This document shows, in pieces, positions 50,374 through 58,755 of a stretch of DNA of 64,000 bases. Under the pieces are notes generated by a model, which had not been told where the DNA came from, searched no databases, and saw only the letters and a program-made list of their open reading frames with translations. The number at the start of each line of letters is the position of its first letter. Position 1 is the first letter of the stretch. The translations under genes and the position numbers were made by a program. Source of the stretch: an uncultured Lachnospiraceae bacterium (GTDB lineage: Bacteria; Bacillota; Clostridia; Lachnospirales; Lachnospiraceae); the NCBI GenBank assembly GCA_910579465.1, contig CAJTUB010000004.1, positions 124,436 through 188,435 of the forward strand, given 5' to 3'.

Positions 50374-51324
50374 TTGGATACAAAACCGGCAGAGCGTATT
50401 TATTGGGACAATATGAAAGGTTTTTTAATCCTGCTTGTAGTATTCGGTCACCTTTTGGAGTGTTTCCCGGACGGAAGCAGGGACAGTGTGTATAAGCTGA
50501 TTTATGTGTTTCATATGCCGTTGTTTGTATTTTGTTCAGGCTATCTGGGACGCTATTCACCGCGGAAGATTTTGAAGGGACTGCTGCTGTACCTCGTCCT
50601 TCAGTTGTCCTGCTGCATGTTTACTTTCAGGGAGATACAGATAACGACGCCGGTCTGGATTTTGTGGTATCTGCCGGCATTGGCGGTCTGGCGTATGCTG
50701 CTCCCGTTTTTAGAGGAATGCCGCGGAAGGGCAAGACTCCTTGTGATAGCGGCACTTGTGGCATGTGCCTGCCTTGTCGGGTTTGACAATACGATAGGTT
50801 ACTATGCAGGTTTGTCACGGATAATTGTGTTTTTCCCTTATTTTGCGGCAGGCTATTATGTAAAGCGGTATTTTCAGGACAGAGAAACAGAAAGTATGGC
50901 TTCCTGGCTGTATGGCAGGAGGACGGAGCCTGTGCTGCGGCTTTTTATAGCGCTGTTTTTCTTATTGCTGTCCGGTGTGTTTTTGCATTTTGCCCCGTGG
51001 GTGAAGGCAGAATGGCTTTACGGCGCGCACAGCTATCAAAGCGGCGGCTACAGCCTCTGGTTCCGCGGCGCGCAATATCTTATGGCTGTTGTTTTCGGGT
51101 CTGCTATTTTAGCCGTTATGCCGCAGAAAAAGACATTGTTTACGATATTCGGACAGAAAAGCCTGTCAATTTACTTGTTGCACGGGGTAGCGGCAGATAT
51201 GCTTAAGCCGGTGCTTTCGGAGGCTGTCTCTGCCACGGCGCTCCGGTATGCTGTTTCGGCGGTTCTTGCGCTTGCATTTTGCGGAAGTATTTCTATGATT
51301 GCAAAAAAGATTTATTTCTTTTGA
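50374..51324 (+). CDS. Acyltransferase 3 family membrane protein
   Basis: 316 residues from TTG 50374 (GAGGTGG upstream; GTG 50365 is the alternative). The opening RIYWDNMKGFLILLVVFGHL carries the conserved Arg/Asp/His region of OafA-like acyltransferases, followed by VFHMPLFVFCSGYL and about ten membrane helices. Such proteins transfer acetyl or other acyl groups to surface sugars; the family also includes resistance-type VanT-like proteins. It lies between two copies of the same operator and upstream of a two-component system, so it is probably a regulon member acting on the envelope. Confidence 0.85.
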   Translation: MDTKPAERIYWDNMKGFLILLVVFGHLLECFPDGSRDSVYKLIYVFHMPLFVFCSGYLGRYSPRKILKGLLLYLVLQLSCCMFTFREIQITTPVWILWYLPALAVWRMLLPFLEECRGRARLLVIAALVACACLVGFDNTIGYYAGLSRIIVFFPYFAAGYYVKRYFQDRETESMASWLYGRRTEPVLRLFIALFFLLLSGVFLHFAPWVKAEWLYGAHSYQSGGYSLWFRGAQYLMAVVFGSAILAVMPQKKTLFTIFGQKSLSIYLLHGVAADMLKPVLSEAVSATALRYAVSAVLALAFCGSISMIAKKIYFF

Positions 51325-51373
51325 AATTCTTTTGTTTTTTCTATACCTGATATTAGGAAGTTCCTGCTAGAAT
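51316..51373 (+). promoter_or_regulatory. Response regulator promoter with the same operator design (site 2)
   Basis: TTCTTTT at 51316 and 51327 (11 bp apart) and a weaker copy near 51338; TATTAGGAA starts at 51351, exactly 24 bp from the last full repeat as in site 1; TGCTAGAAT is the extended -10 (TAGAAT 51368-51373). GGAA.T.CCTG.TAGA.TCATGG is shared with site 1. It overlaps the acyltransferase stop codon. Confidence 0.6.
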
Positions 51374-51561
51374 CATGGAAAAGGCGGTTAGAAGGACGGT
51401 ATGCCGGATGATTTGCTTTTACGGGGAGAAGAGGAAGAAGCCTGGAGGGAAGAACCGCGGAAGGATACCGGGAAAGCGGGGTGGCAGCGGCGGCGGAGAG
51501 CGGGTACTGTGAAGCAATCTGCAGGAAAAAGGAGAGAAAAGGTTTTGTAAAGGAGGTGGAT

Positions 51562-51603
51562 ATGGTATACTTGAGAAAAGAAAAAATGTCAGGAACGATG
51601 TAA
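51562..51603 (+). other. Possible 13-codon leader peptide before the response regulator
   Basis: AAAGGAGGTGGAT is followed by an ATG and 13 codons (MVYLRKEKMSGTM) ending 15 bp before the response regulator start. The same stretch contains TGGTATACT, which could instead be an extended -10 box with TTGTAA upstream at 15-bp spacing. A longer low-complexity frame (51401-51550) upstream has only a weak ribosome site. Nothing else was recognised in 51374-51618. Confidence 0.3.
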
Positions 51604-51618
51604 AACGGAGGAAAGCAT

Positions 51619-52314
51619 ATGTATAATATTTTGGTTGTAGAGGATGACAAGGAAATCCGGGATGGAATCGAGATTTTCTTAAAAAGCCAGAATTATAATG
51701 TTTACAAAGCAGAGGACGGTCTCAAGGGACTGGAGATAATCAAGGATACCGAAATCCATCTTGCCATTGTGGATATTATGATGCCGCGGATGGACGGAAT
51801 CACGATGACGATGCGTCTGCGGGAAGCATATGATTTTCCGGTGATTATGCTGTCGGCAAAGTCGGAGGAGACCGATAAGGTAATCGGCTTAAATATCGGC
51901 GCCGACGATTATGTGACAAAGCCGTTTACCCCGTTGGAGCTGATGGCGCGGGTCAATTCGCAGCTGCGGCGCTATATGAAATTCGGGGTCAACGCGGCGG
52001 CGGAAAAAAGCAGGAGATATGTGGCGGGAGGACTGGAACTGGACGAGGACACCGTAGAGGTAACGGTAGACGGCGCTCCGGTAAAGCTGACACCGATAGA
52101 ATTTAAAATATTGGCACTTCTGATAAAGAATCCGGGCCGTGTCTTTTCGGCGGAGGAGATTTATGAGAAGGTGTGGAACGAAAGGGCGGTTAATACGGAT
52201 ACGATTATGGTACATGTAAGAAATATTCGGGAGAAAATCGAAATCAACCCGAAGGAACCAAAATATGTAAAGGTGGTGTGGGGCGTTGGCTACAAGCTCG
52301 AAAAGCAAAAATAG
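51619..52314 (+). CDS. OmpR/PhoB-family response regulator (VanR-like)
   Basis: 231 residues, GGAGGAAAG before the ATG. The receiver has VVEDDKEI, the Asp in AIVDIMMPRMDG, LSAKSEETDKVIGL and DYVTKPFTPLEL. The winged helix has KLTPIEFKILALLIKNPGRVF and TIMVHVRNIREKIE. It overlaps the kinase gene by 29 bp. The repeated TTCTTTT sites before the acyltransferase gene and before this operon are the likely binding sites, which would make the system autoregulated. Confidence 0.92.
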   Translation: MYNILVVEDDKEIRDGIEIFLKSQNYNVYKAEDGLKGLEIIKDTEIHLAIVDIMMPRMDGITMTMRLREAYDFPVIMLSAKSEETDKVIGLNIGADDYVTKPFTPLELMARVNSQLRRYMKFGVNAAAEKSRRYVAGGLELDEDTVEVTVDGAPVKLTPIEFKILALLIKNPGRVFSAEEIYEKVWNERAVNTDTIMVHVRNIREKIEINPKEPKYVKVVWGVGYKLEKQK

Positions 52315-54544
52315 AACCGGTAAAATAGTATTTGGCATTTTTGTCATGCTCCTTGTGGCAGCGGCAGCCTTATACGGTGCGAAAAAAATATATGAAAGCA
52401 GGAAGCATCTGTTCATTGTGGATGATACGCAGGATACCCTGGTTACGGTGGGGAATGAGGCTGTGCTCAGTCTGTACCATCAGTTTTATGTGCTGTATGC
52501 GCAATGTATGTCGCAGCAGAATGTCCTGACAGAGACGGTCGGCGACCTGTTCCTCGAACCGGGCAGGAGTGATGCAACATACCTTGCAAAGAGCTATGTC
52601 TGGGAACTGCTTCAGGAATGGCAGGGAAGCTCTGGCGGCTATCACTTTTGCTATACCGGCAGTCCGGAGGATGATGCAGGGGAAAGGATAGTGGGAATGC
52701 CATATTTACAAAAGGTGCTTTCCGGAGAAATCCCGGAGGAGCTGGAAGCGCTTTGTCAGTGCTGCATCTTCTTTTCCGTTGACAATCAGGGCAACCTTTC
52801 CGTGCAGATACCATACAGCAGGCACAGGGAGATGGACTCCCGGATAATCCGGACTTTGTACGAAGCACATCTGGAAGAGTCGTTAGAAAAGCAGATTTTT
52901 GAGAAATATGGTAAGGAGATGGCGGAAGAAGTGAAATTCCGTACAATGCAGCCATTCCAGGCGGTTATTGCCATTCCGGAGGATATGGAAGCGGGTCTGT
53001 ACATTTCCCATGACTCGTTGTTCTGGGAGAATGTTCTGGCTTTGTCTGACTTGGGGGACGCCCTGTTCTTTGCACTGGGGGCTGCCATGCTGCTGCTGGT
53101 ACTGCTTCTGCGGAGTAAGCGGGTCTGTAAGGACTGTTCGCCTGCACGGTTTGCACGGACGGGGAGAACCTATTTTGCAGAAATGATAGTGGTAGCCGGC
53201 TGCTTCATTGCAGGACTGTATGATAGCTTTCTCATAGGGATTGTAAGCTTCCGTGGCCTGTCCGGGATTCTGCGGGACGATGCCGGCATTTATGTATCCT
53301 TCCTGCTGCTAACGCTGCTGTTAGAGCTTCTCTGGTTTTTCGGCTTCTGGTATCTGCGCCCGCTCTTTTCCTTGGGTTTTAAGGAATACATGAAGCAGTA
53401 CAGTCTGCTCTGTCTGTTCGGAAGAGGCTGCAAGAAGAGATGGGAATGGTTCGTAGAGGCAATCGACAAGGTAGACTTCGGGAAAAAGTCCGGCAGGATT
53501 ATCTTAAAAGCGGTCATTGTGAATTTCTTCATTTTATTAGTGTGCGTATGCACATGGTTCTTTGGAATTGGCGGCTTAATTGTCTATTCCATTCTGCTGT
53601 TCTCCTTCTTAAAGACCCGGTATGACCGGGCGGCGGCAGGCTATGTGAACGTGCTGCGGGAAACGGAGCGGATGGCGGAGGGTGAGCTTTCGGAGCCGGT
53701 AACCGGGGATTTCGGGATGTTTGTCTCCCTGGGAGAGAATCTTTGTAAGGTAAAGGAGGGCTTCCGGAAGGCAGTGGAGAAGGAAGTAAAAAGCGAGCGG
53801 ATGAAGACCGAGCTGATTACGAACGTATCCCATGACTTGAAGACGCCGCTGACGGCGATTATGACCTATGTGGAGCTGTTAAAGAAGGAGGATATTACCG
53901 AGGAGGAGCGGGCTTCCTATATTGCTACGCTGGATAGTAAGTCAAAGCGTCTGAAGGTGCTGATTGAAGACCTGTTCGAAGTAAGCCGCGCGGCAAGCAA
54001 TAACCTGACGTTAAATGTAATGGACGTGGACCTTGTGCAGATGGTAAGGCAGGTGGCGGTAGAATATGACGATAAGCTTTCCACTGCAAACCTGAATCTG
54101 CGACAGCTGGTGCCGGACAGGCGCGTGATGGTACGGCTGGACGGGCAGAAGACATTCCGTATTTTAGAGAATCTGTTTACGAATATCTGTAAATACGCTA
54201 TGCCGGGGAGCCGTGTCTATGCGGAGGTCTCTGAAAGGGGACAGAGGGCGGTGGTATCGTTAAAGAATGTTTCCGCGAATGAGCTGACTGTAAGCGCAGA
54301 TGAAATTGTGGAACGCTTTGTGCGGGGGGATGCCTCCCGGAACACGGAGGGCTCCGGTCTGGGGCTTGCCATTGCGAAGAACCTGACGGAAGCGCAGGGC
54401 GGCACGTTTGCCGTGGAAATCGACGGGGATTTGTTTAAGGCAGAGCTGTCCTTCCCGTTAAAGGAGGGCTCCGGGGAGGAAACGGAGCGTCTGCCGCAGA
54501 AGGAGGAAGGCTCCGGGGCTGGCGGGCAGGAGGAAGCTTTATAG
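52286..54544 (+). CDS. Multi-helix sensor histidine kinase
   Basis: 752 residues, start TTG 52286 inside the regulator gene (AGGTGGTG upstream). One helix at about 14-32, an external domain to ~245, and then about six more helices (250-460), with a short helical linker FVSLGENLCKVKEGFRKAVE. The H-box VSHDLKTPLTAIMTY is near residue 515, the N-box ILENLFTNICKYAMPGSR is slightly altered (NICKYA), and the G boxes end with NTEGSGLGLAIAKNL. The C-terminal tail is rich in Gly, Glu and Gln. The long membrane part suggests sensing inside the bilayer. It pairs with the VanR-like regulator. Confidence 0.9.
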   Translation: MATSSKSKNRTGKIVFGIFVMLLVAAAALYGAKKIYESRKHLFIVDDTQDTLVTVGNEAVLSLYHQFYVLYAQCMSQQNVLTETVGDLFLEPGRSDATYLAKSYVWELLQEWQGSSGGYHFCYTGSPEDDAGERIVGMPYLQKVLSGEIPEELEALCQCCIFFSVDNQGNLSVQIPYSRHREMDSRIIRTLYEAHLEESLEKQIFEKYGKEMAEEVKFRTMQPFQAVIAIPEDMEAGLYISHDSLFWENVLALSDLGDALFFALGAAMLLLVLLLRSKRVCKDCSPARFARTGRTYFAEMIVVAGCFIAGLYDSFLIGIVSFRGLSGILRDDAGIYVSFLLLTLLLELLWFFGFWYLRPLFSLGFKEYMKQYSLLCLFGRGCKKRWEWFVEAIDKVDFGKKSGRIILKAVIVNFFILLVCVCTWFFGIGGLIVYSILLFSFLKTRYDRAAAGYVNVLRETERMAEGELSEPVTGDFGMFVSLGENLCKVKEGFRKAVEKEVKSERMKTELITNVSHDLKTPLTAIMTYVELLKKEDITEEERASYIATLDSKSKRLKVLIEDLFEVSRAASNNLTLNVMDVDLVQMVRQVAVEYDDKLSTANLNLRQLVPDRRVMVRLDGQKTFRILENLFTNICKYAMPGSRVYAEVSERGQRAVVSLKNVSANELTVSADEIVERFVRGDASRNTEGSGLGLAIAKNLTEAQGGTFAVEIDGDLFKAELSFPLKEGSGEETERLPQKEEGSGAGGQEEAL

Positions 54545-54563
54545 CGCTGCGCCCGTAAAAAAA

Positions 54564-54593
54564 CTGCCTCCTGCTTTTCAGGAAAGAGGCAGC
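54564..54593 (-). terminator. Terminator (minus-strand T-run)
   Basis: CTGCCTC pairs with GAGGCAG; on the minus strand it is followed by TTTTTTTACGG. It backs up the terminator at 54640. Confidence 0.6.
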
Positions 54594-54595
54594 TG

Positions 54596-54657
54596 ATTTG
54601 AAAATGAAAAGGGGACCGTGCTTCGTATTTGAAAATGAAAAGGGGACCGTGCTTCGT
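54596..54657. repeat. Tandem duplication of a terminator arm (2 x 31 bp)
   Basis: Two exact 31-bp units (54596-54626 and 54627-54657), each containing AAAAGGGGACCGTGCTTCGT. Only the second can pair with the single CGGTCCCTT arm at 54662-54670, or the first can by looping out the second. Confidence 0.8.
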
Positions 54658-54671
54658 GCGACGGTCCCTTC
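54640..54671. terminator. Bidirectional terminator between kinase and foldase-like genes
   Basis: AGGGGACCGT pairs with ACGGTCCCTT-type arm (CGACGGTCCCTT), then CTCCTTTTAT. It is close in sequence to the terminator at 45212-45243. Confidence 0.7.
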
Positions 54672-54676
54672 TCCTT

Positions 54677-55843
54677 TTATTCTGTTACAGTTAAAAACTT
54701 CAGATGCCCGTGCGGGTCGGTAATCACATACTCCTCGGAAAGCTTGGCGATATACTCGGACACGGCGTCGTTCGTGAGTGTCTGCTTGATGTTATCCATT
54801 ACCTTGTCGCCTAAATAGCGCTTTTCAAAGCGCAGTACAAAGCAGGTATTTTTCTCTTCATCGGTATAGAGCGTTGTCTCGCCCTCGGTACGCGCGTCCT
54901 CAAACAGCCAGTCCATGTAGGCAAGGGAAGAAGATGAAGTGGCTCCGGTCACTAAGGACTTGTCTGTCTCCGGGTCGGCATAGTCTGCACGCTTGTCCTC
55001 CGGCGCATATTCTGCGCAAAGCGTTTCAAAATCGTCGCCTGCCTTAAGCTTGTCTAACATTTCCTGTGCCTGCTCCTTGGCAGCCTTCATTGCAGCGGCA
55101 ATCTCCTCCTCGGAGGAGTCTTTTGTCACGTCTGCCGCAAATTCCAGTACGCGGTAGTCCACGGAATCATACTTCTTTTTATTTTCGTCGTATTCCTTCT
55201 GCGCATCCTCGTCAGTCGCCGCAAACTTTTCCTTCGTCAGATAGTCATAGTAGGCGGTAACCATAAGGTCGTCCTTGATAATCGGCATAAGGTTCTTTTC
55301 CGTTGCGGCGGTGCCGAACTGGGCAGTCAGATATTTCTTGAAGGACATGCCTGCTGTCGCAGCGGCAGCTTTCATATTGGAAATATAAGTGTTATAGTCC
55401 TCTGTAACATCAAAGGTAAGCCCCTGTGCCGTAATGTCGTGCAGCATCGCCTTGTTCTCGCGTGCAGATACCGCAGCCTGCTGGTCAAGGAAATCAGCCC
55501 AGGACAGACCCTTTTGCAAATCATAGACCTGCTCGCTTAAAGGAATGGAAGTATCCACCCCGATATATGGGAAAAACTGCGAGTAGGTGCTGAGGACGCT
55601 GGCTCTGTAGTAGTTAAACTCAAGCTGGGAGATAGAAATATCATTTACCTTCATATACTCGCCGAGCGCCTTTCTGCGCTTCATAACCGGAACCATTACG
55701 ACAACCCCGATAATGCAGGCTACCACAGCAGATGCCGCAATAATTGAAATTATACGGTTTCGCTTTTCCCGCCTGGCTGCAGCCTGCTTGGCTAAAACCT
55801 TGCGGTCATATTTTGTTAATTTCTTCTCAGTATTTTGTTCCAT
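54677..55843 (-). CDS. Membrane-anchored SurA/PrsA-like foldase protein
   Basis: 388 residues. A basic cytoplasmic N-terminus (RKVLAKQAAARREKRNR), one membrane helix (about 33-55), then an extracytoplasmic domain beginning EYMKVNDISISQLEFNYYR, as in SurA-N/PrsA chaperones. The C-terminal half has GDDFETLCAEYAPEDK, which resembles the start of a parvulin domain, but the full parvulin core is not clear. It probably helps exported proteins fold on the outer face of the membrane. The start has no close Shine-Dalgarno; AAAAGGAGGG lies ~46 bases upstream, with an 8-bp hairpin between. Confidence 0.75.
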   Translation of the reverse strand: MEQNTEKKLTKYDRKVLAKQAAARREKRNRIISIIAASAVVACIIGVVVMVPVMKRRKALGEYMKVNDISISQLEFNYYRASVLSTYSQFFPYIGVDTSIPLSEQVYDLQKGLSWADFLDQQAAVSARENKAMLHDITAQGLTFDVTEDYNTYISNMKAAAATAGMSFKKYLTAQFGTAATEKNLMPIIKDDLMVTAYYDYLTKEKFAATDEDAQKEYDENKKKYDSVDYRVLEFAADVTKDSSEEEIAAAMKAAKEQAQEMLDKLKAGDDFETLCAEYAPEDKRADYADPETDKSLVTGATSSSSLAYMDWLFEDARTEGETTLYTDEEKNTCFVLRFEKRYLGDKVMDNIKQTLTNDAVSEYIAKLSEEYVITDPHGHLKFLTVTE

Positions 55844-55845
55844 TT

Positions 55846-55900
55846 TCTTCAGGTCACAGGGAGATGCAACCGGAATGCCCTGTGACAGACCCTCCTTTTT
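55846..55900 (-). promoter_or_regulatory. Ribosome binding site separated from the start by a hairpin
   Basis: Minus strand: AAAAAAGGAGGG, then a perfect 8-bp stem TCACAGGG/CCCTGTGA (plus 55854-55861 with 55878-55885, 16-nt loop), then CCTGAAGAAA and the ATG. Folding the stem would bring the GGAGG to a usable distance from the ATG. There is no other start with a good ribosome site in frame. Confidence 0.5.
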
Positions 55901-56008
55901 TTATTCTGCTCTTTATTCTACACTATTTTTGGACAAGAATAAAGGGGTTTGTGGAAATTCATAAAAAACTCATACTTTTTTAAATTTTTGCCTCTGGGTA
56001 TTTTTCTC

Positions 56009-56037
56009 TTGCATTTTTTTCAAAATCGTTATATGAT
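56009..56037 (+). promoter_or_regulatory. Promoter of the peptide importer operon
   Basis: TTGCAT (56009-56014), 17-bp spacer, TATGAT (56032-56037). Confidence 0.65.
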
Positions 56038-56093
56038 AGGGAAGTAAAAATTAAATAATGCGGAATGAAGAGTCCGCGAACGGAGGTAGTAAG

Positions 56094-57620
56094 ATGAAGA
56101 AAAGAGCAGTTTTTCTTGCACTACTTATTTCCCTCGCCGCACTTTGTGCCTGCAATGGCGGCAGCAGGGGAAAGAAAGGTTCGGACGATGAAGTTTCCGC
56201 GGTTGTAGGAATAACACAGGATTTGGACAGTCTTGACCCTCACAAAGCAGTGGCGGCAGGAACCGATGAAGTCTTGTTTAACGTCTTTGAAGGGCTGGTA
56301 AAGCCTTCCGTGGACGGAACATTGGTTCCTGCGGTAGCAAAGGACTATACGATTGCCCCGGACGGGACGGCGTATACGTTTGTCCTGCGTGAAAACGTAA
56401 AGTTTCACAACGGCGCTCCTGTTACTGCGGATGATGTGGTTTATTCGATCAAGCGTTGCGCCGGTTTACTCGCCGACCCGGATCCTGAGGTCGTCGTGGA
56501 ATCGGCGCTTTCTGTTATTTCTTCCGTGGAAAAGGAAGGGGAGGATACGGTTGTTATCACTCTTTCCGAGCCGAATACGGAGCTGTTGGCATTCCTGACC
56601 TGTTCCATTATCCCGGAGGATTATACGGAGCAGGAGAGTAAGCCGGTCGGAACGGGCCCGTTCCGGTTTGTATCCTATACGCCGCTTTCTGATTTTGTGA
56701 TGGAGCGGTTTGAGGACTATTACGGGGAACGACCGTATCTGGACAGGGTTACATTCAAAATCTGTGCCAGCACGGACGCTGCGTTCATGGAGCTTTTGGC
56801 AGGCGGAATCGATATTTTTCCGTATCTGACGGAGGAGCAGGCGTCCCAGCTGACAGAGGAATATTCCCTGGAGGTAGGCGCGAGCAATCTGGTGCAGGCA
56901 ATGTTTTTAAACAATGACTTTGCGCCGTTCCAGGATGTCCGGGTGCGTCAGGCGCTTTGCTACGGCGTTAATAAGGAGGAGCTGTTAAAGATTGTATCGG
57001 GCGGACGCGGTCATATTATCGGCAGCAATATGTTCCCGAACTTCGGCGTTTACTACGAGGCGGCGTTAGAGAACTACTATACGTTCCAGCCGGAAAAGGC
57101 GAAGGAGCTTTTGGCGGATGCCGGGTATAATGAGAGTAACCCGCTGAAGTTTACGATGAAGGTGCCGTCCAATTATGACTTCCATGTGGCGACCGCACAG
57201 GTGCTGGCGGACCAGTACGGAAAAATCGGTGTAAAGGCAGAGATACAGCTGATTGAGTGGTCTGCGTGGCTGACCGAGGTGTACCGCTCCAGGGAGTATG
57301 AGGCGACGATTGTAGGACTTGATTCGGTTATGGCGCCGAGCGATGTGCTCAAGCGGTATTCCTCGCAGGCGGCGAATAATTTTGTAAACTACCGGAGCGA
57401 ACGCTTCGACGAGCTGTTTGCAAAGGCGCTGGCAAGCACCGTGGAGAGTGAAAAGGCGGCATATTACAAGCAAATCCAGACACTGCTTACCGAGGATGCG
57501 GCAAGCGTTTATCTGCAGGATGCGGCAAAGCTGGTTGCAGTAAACAAGAGGTTTACGAATTTCTTGTTCTATCCGGTTTATGTGCTTGACATGGCCTCGC
57601 TCCGGCCGGCAGAGGAGTAA
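56094..57620 (+). CDS. Peptide/nickel-type ABC transporter substrate-binding lipoprotein
   Basis: 508 residues from ATG 56094 (GGAGG 9 bases upstream). Lipobox LAALCAC at the end of the signal peptide. Family-5 landmarks: DLDSLDPHKAVAAGTDEV, FVLRENVKFHNGAPVTADDV, SKPVGTGPFRFVSY, QDVRVRQALCYGVNKEEL and YYKQIQTLLTEDA. Full length with both lobes, in contrast to the shortened relative at 48.2 kb. It is the first gene of a complete importer operon (two permeases, one double ATPase). The ligand is probably an oligopeptide or dipeptide; nickel is possible. Confidence 0.9.
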   Translation: MKKRAVFLALLISLAALCACNGGSRGKKGSDDEVSAVVGITQDLDSLDPHKAVAAGTDEVLFNVFEGLVKPSVDGTLVPAVAKDYTIAPDGTAYTFVLRENVKFHNGAPVTADDVVYSIKRCAGLLADPDPEVVVESALSVISSVEKEGEDTVVITLSEPNTELLAFLTCSIIPEDYTEQESKPVGTGPFRFVSYTPLSDFVMERFEDYYGERPYLDRVTFKICASTDAAFMELLAGGIDIFPYLTEEQASQLTEEYSLEVGASNLVQAMFLNNDFAPFQDVRVRQALCYGVNKEELLKIVSGGRGHIIGSNMFPNFGVYYEAALENYYTFQPEKAKELLADAGYNESNPLKFTMKVPSNYDFHVATAQVLADQYGKIGVKAEIQLIEWSAWLTEVYRSREYEATIVGLDSVMAPSDVLKRYSSQAANNFVNYRSERFDELFAKALASTVESEKAAYYKQIQTLLTEDAASVYLQDAAKLVAVNKRFTNFLFYPVYVLDMASLRPAEE

Positions 57621-57711
57621 GACAAAAAGCCGGAAGACGGCAGCGGAGTAAGACCGGGGAGCCGGGAGAGGCAGAGGTAAGAGAGTTCCTGAAAACGAAA
57701 GGAGGGTTAAA

Positions 57712-58653
57712 ATGCGGTACTGGATAAAGAAGACAATTGCATTCCTGGCGACGTTACTGGTGGCGGCATTTCTGACCTTCCTTGCGTTTGAGGTAATCCC
57801 GTCCGACGCGGCGCTTTCCAAGCTCGGAATGGACGCGACGGAGGAGGAGGTAGCGGCGCTGCGGGAGCAGATGGGATTAAACCACCCGCTTCCGGTCCGC
57901 TATGGCAAATTCCTGCTCGGTGCAGTCCGCGGGGATTTTGGTAAGTCCACGCAGTACGGCGTGCCGGTCTCGTCGCTGTTGCGCGCCCGTTTCGGCGTCA
58001 CGGCAGGGCTTGCCCTGCTTTCGTTTCTGTTAATTGTGGGGATTTCCGTACCGCTCGGCATTCTTGCGGCACGGGCAAAGACGAAAACAGGGGAAGGGCT
58101 TGCGGCGTTCCTGACACAGACGATGATGGCGGTGCCGCCGTTTTTCCTCGGCATGCTGATTACGCTGCTGTTCGGGATTGTGCTCCGTTGGTTTACGCCG
58201 GGAGCGTATGTACCGGCAGGAGAGGATTTCCTTGGTTTTTTAAGCTTTATGATATTTCCGGCGTTTGCGGTGGCGGTGCCGAAAATCGGAATGACGGTGC
58301 GTTTCCTGCAAAGCTCGCTGAAGGAGCAGATGCAGTCGGATTATGTGCGCACCGCAAAAAGCAAGGGCTGCGGCAGAAGGCGTGTGCTTTGGAAGCATGT
58401 GTTAAGGAACGCGCTCGTTCCCGTCGTGACCTTCCTTACGATGGTGATAGCGGAAATCCTGGCGGGAAGCATTGTCATCGAGCAGGTGTTTAACCTTTCC
58501 GGTATCGGGAGGCTTTTATCAGTGTCGATTTCGTCGAGGGATTATCCGGTGGTGCGGGCAATCGTGCTGTACACGACCGCGGTCGTGGTGCTGTTAAACT
58601 ACGGGGCAGACCTTTTATGCCGGTATCTGGACCCGAGAATTAAGGAGCTTTAG
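57712..58653 (+). CDS. ABC transporter permease, DppB/OppB type
   Basis: 313 residues, AAAGGAGG before the ATG. Six membrane helices. The N-terminal LTFLAFEVIPSDAALSKLG region is followed by LREQMGLNHPLPVRYGKFL, characteristic of DppB. The cytoplasmic EAA loop reads YVRTAKSKGCGRRRVLWKHV. It forms the channel with the next permease. Confidence 0.9.
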   Translation: MRYWIKKTIAFLATLLVAAFLTFLAFEVIPSDAALSKLGMDATEEEVAALREQMGLNHPLPVRYGKFLLGAVRGDFGKSTQYGVPVSSLLRARFGVTAGLALLSFLLIVGISVPLGILAARAKTKTGEGLAAFLTQTMMAVPPFFLGMLITLLFGIVLRWFTPGAYVPAGEDFLGFLSFMIFPAFAVAVPKIGMTVRFLQSSLKEQMQSDYVRTAKSKGCGRRRVLWKHVLRNALVPVVTFLTMVIAEILAGSIVIEQVFNLSGIGRLLSVSISSRDYPVVRAIVLYTTAVVVLLNYGADLLCRYLDPRIKEL

Positions 58654-58755
58654 GGGAAACCGGGACGATTTTTTACAGGGAGGCTTTGACCGGGCGAAGG
58701 CTTTGGAGAAATCCGGGGACTTTTCAGTTTACCGGAGGGAGAAAGGAGAAGGAGC

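Noticed and set aside
51401..51550. 49-codon plus-strand frame between acyltransferase and response regulator
   Set aside because: Low-complexity, rich in Arg, Glu and Gly, with only a weak ribosome site; kept only as a remark under the leader-peptide entry.
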